Positions 63,253 through 64,000 of a DNA stretch of 64,000 bases are shown one piece after another (within the stretch, counting starts at the first letter, position 1; every line of letters starts with the position of its first letter). Below the pieces are notes generated by a model that was not told the DNA's origin, made no database searches, and was given only the letters and a program-made list of their open reading frames with translations. Made by a program: the position numbers and the translations under genes. The DNA is taken from contig JASLMK010000078.1 of assembly GCA_030746555.1 (NCBI GenBank), positions 62,001 through 126,000 of the forward strand, read 5' to 3'. This DNA comes from Planctomycetota bacterium. GTDB lineage: Bacteria; Planctomycetota; UBA1135; GCA-002686595.

Positions 63253-64000
63253 GAGCCCTGGGACTCGGGGGCGCGTGCCTCGCGAGCTCGCTCGCCCTGG
63301 CGACGCCCGACGACGGAGCGCCGCCGGTGAGCTTCCAGCGGGAGATCGCGCCCATCCTGCGCGCGCGTTGCCAGGGCTGCCACCAGCCCGCGCTCGCCGA
63401 GGGAGACGTCATCCTGTCGAGCTACGCGGGGATGACGACCGAGGAGGCGGGGAACCTCGTCGTGCCCGGTGATCCCGGCGCGAGCTCTCTCCTCGAGGTA
63501 CTGCTGCCCCTGGGTGACTTTCCGCCGTCCATGCCCGAGGACGGCGAGCCCCTGAGCGCCGCCGAAGTCGATCTCGTCCGGCGCTGGATCGCCGAGGGCG
63601 CGCCCGACGACACGCCCGCCTCCCTGGGGCGACGGCCGACCCCCGAGCGGCCGCCGGCCTACCGCGCGCCCGGCCTGATCACGAGCCTGGACTTCTCGCC
63701 GGACGGCACGCTGCTCGCCGTCACCGGCTACCACGAGGTCCTGCTCTTCGCCGTTGACGAGGAAGGCTCCGTCGCCGGCGAACCCGACGGGCGGCTCGTC
63801 GGCCTCTCCGAGCGCATCGAGTCGGTCGCCTTCTCCCCCGACGGCACGAAGCTCGCCGTGGCCGGCGGCTCGCCGGGGCGCCTGGGGGAGCTGCAGGTCT
63901 GGGACGTCGCCGAGCGCCTGCTCGAGCTGTCGGTTCCCGTGACCTTCGACACGATCTACGGAGCGAGCTGGTCCCACGACGGGACGCGCATCGCCTTCGG
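63249..64000 (+). CDS. Planctomycete-type cytochrome c domain and WD40 repeat protein (partial)
   Basis: The frame runs off the window after ~250 codons. A signal peptide ('[18 protein letters not shown]') precedes a cytochrome c-like domain with the heme motif '[14 protein letters not shown]' and the family segment '[21 protein letters not shown]' (core MPEDGEPLS). '[12 protein letters not shown]'-like sequence closes it ('[12 protein letters not shown]'). WD40-type blades begin at '[20 protein letters not shown]' and '[20 protein letters not shown]'. It is periplasmic and paired with DUF1501, the usual planctomycete arrangement. The C-terminal part is missing from the window. Confidence 0.93.
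   Translation, partial: MRALGLGGACLASSLALATPDDGAPPVSFQREIAPILRARCQGCHQPALAEGDVILSSYAGMTTEEAGNLVVPGDPGASSLLEVLLPLGDFPPSMPEDGEPLSAAEVDLVRRWIAEGAPDDTPASLGRRPTPERPPAYRAPGLITSLDFSPDGTLLAVTGYHEVLLFAVDEEGSVAGEPDGRLVGLSERIESVAFSPDGTKLAVAGGSPGRLGELQVWDVAERLLELSVPVTFDTIYGASWSHDGTRIAF

Overview
The window is very GC-rich, densely packed bacterial chromosomal DNA. Its gene content points to a marine-type Planctomycetota: two sulfatases, a DUF1501 protein followed by a planctomycete cytochrome c/WD40 gene, an ASPIC/UnbV-TPR giant, several FG-GAP/VCBS proteins, HEAT-repeat secreted proteins and a DUF1573 lipoprotein. Four secreted proteins share a C-terminal cysteine-rich domain ending in a 'WYRDP' segment. 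From memory this type is common in the Poly30/Pla163/Saltatorellus-like lineage; that placement is an inference. There is no prophage, rRNA, CRISPR array or insertion sequence.

Layout. 1-9.8 kb: the end of a FadE-type acyl-CoA dehydrogenase, a secreted protein, a 187-bp inverted-repeat element, aconitase, a large HEAT/beta-helix secreted protein, tRNA-Ala(CGC), RNase D and tRNA-Asp(GTC). 10-15.5 kb: a PI-PLC-like enzyme, a DegT-type aminotransferase, a lectin-like protein and an FG-GAP gene interrupted by an in-frame TGA. 15.5-24 kb: an overlapping set (GT39-like membrane transferase, MazG, QueC), Mrp, a DEAD-box helicase, a HEAT protein and MetF. 24-39 kb: two blocks of acyl-CoA/aromatic-type catabolism. 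One is CoA ligase, creatininase-family hydrolase, thioesterase and metF. The other is SDR, RidA, enoyl-CoA hydratase, acyl-CoA dehydrogenase, thioredoxin-fold ferredoxin and kynureninase-like enzyme, divergent from an Old Yellow Enzyme family gene. 39-41.5 kb: a DUF1573 lipoprotein and an arsR-arsM pair with a candidate operator. 41.5-47.2 kb: a sulfatase, a sulfatase-sialidase fusion and two envelope proteins. 47.3-57.5 kb: the split ASPIC/redoxin/TPR gene, an FG-GAP protein and two HEAT proteins, one with a von Willebrand A domain. 57.5-64 kb: a methyltransferase, a LamG/terpenoid-cyclase-fold/discoidin protein, DUF458, DUF1501 and a truncated cytochrome c/WD40 gene.

The most interesting signals are these. 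(1) The ASPIC/redoxin/TPR gene (47331-51512) is one continuous frame broken only by a TGA. That TGA sits where I recall relatives having Cys in a '...DLCSFFWR...' segment, and a 7-bp hairpin with a G-first loop begins 11 nt downstream, as in bacterial SECIS elements. It is a candidate selenocysteine codon. (2) A second in-frame TGA splits an FG-GAP gene and lacks those supports. (3) The 24-38 kb gene set resembles a kynurenine/anthranilate to 2-aminobenzoyl-CoA degradation route. (4) The shared C-terminal domain of the secreted proteins may be an uncharacterised sorting signal.

Many genes overlap by ATGA or GTGA, and GTG and TTG starts are common. Start sites were moved inward from the longest open frame where signal peptides, overlaps or tRNA genes required it.
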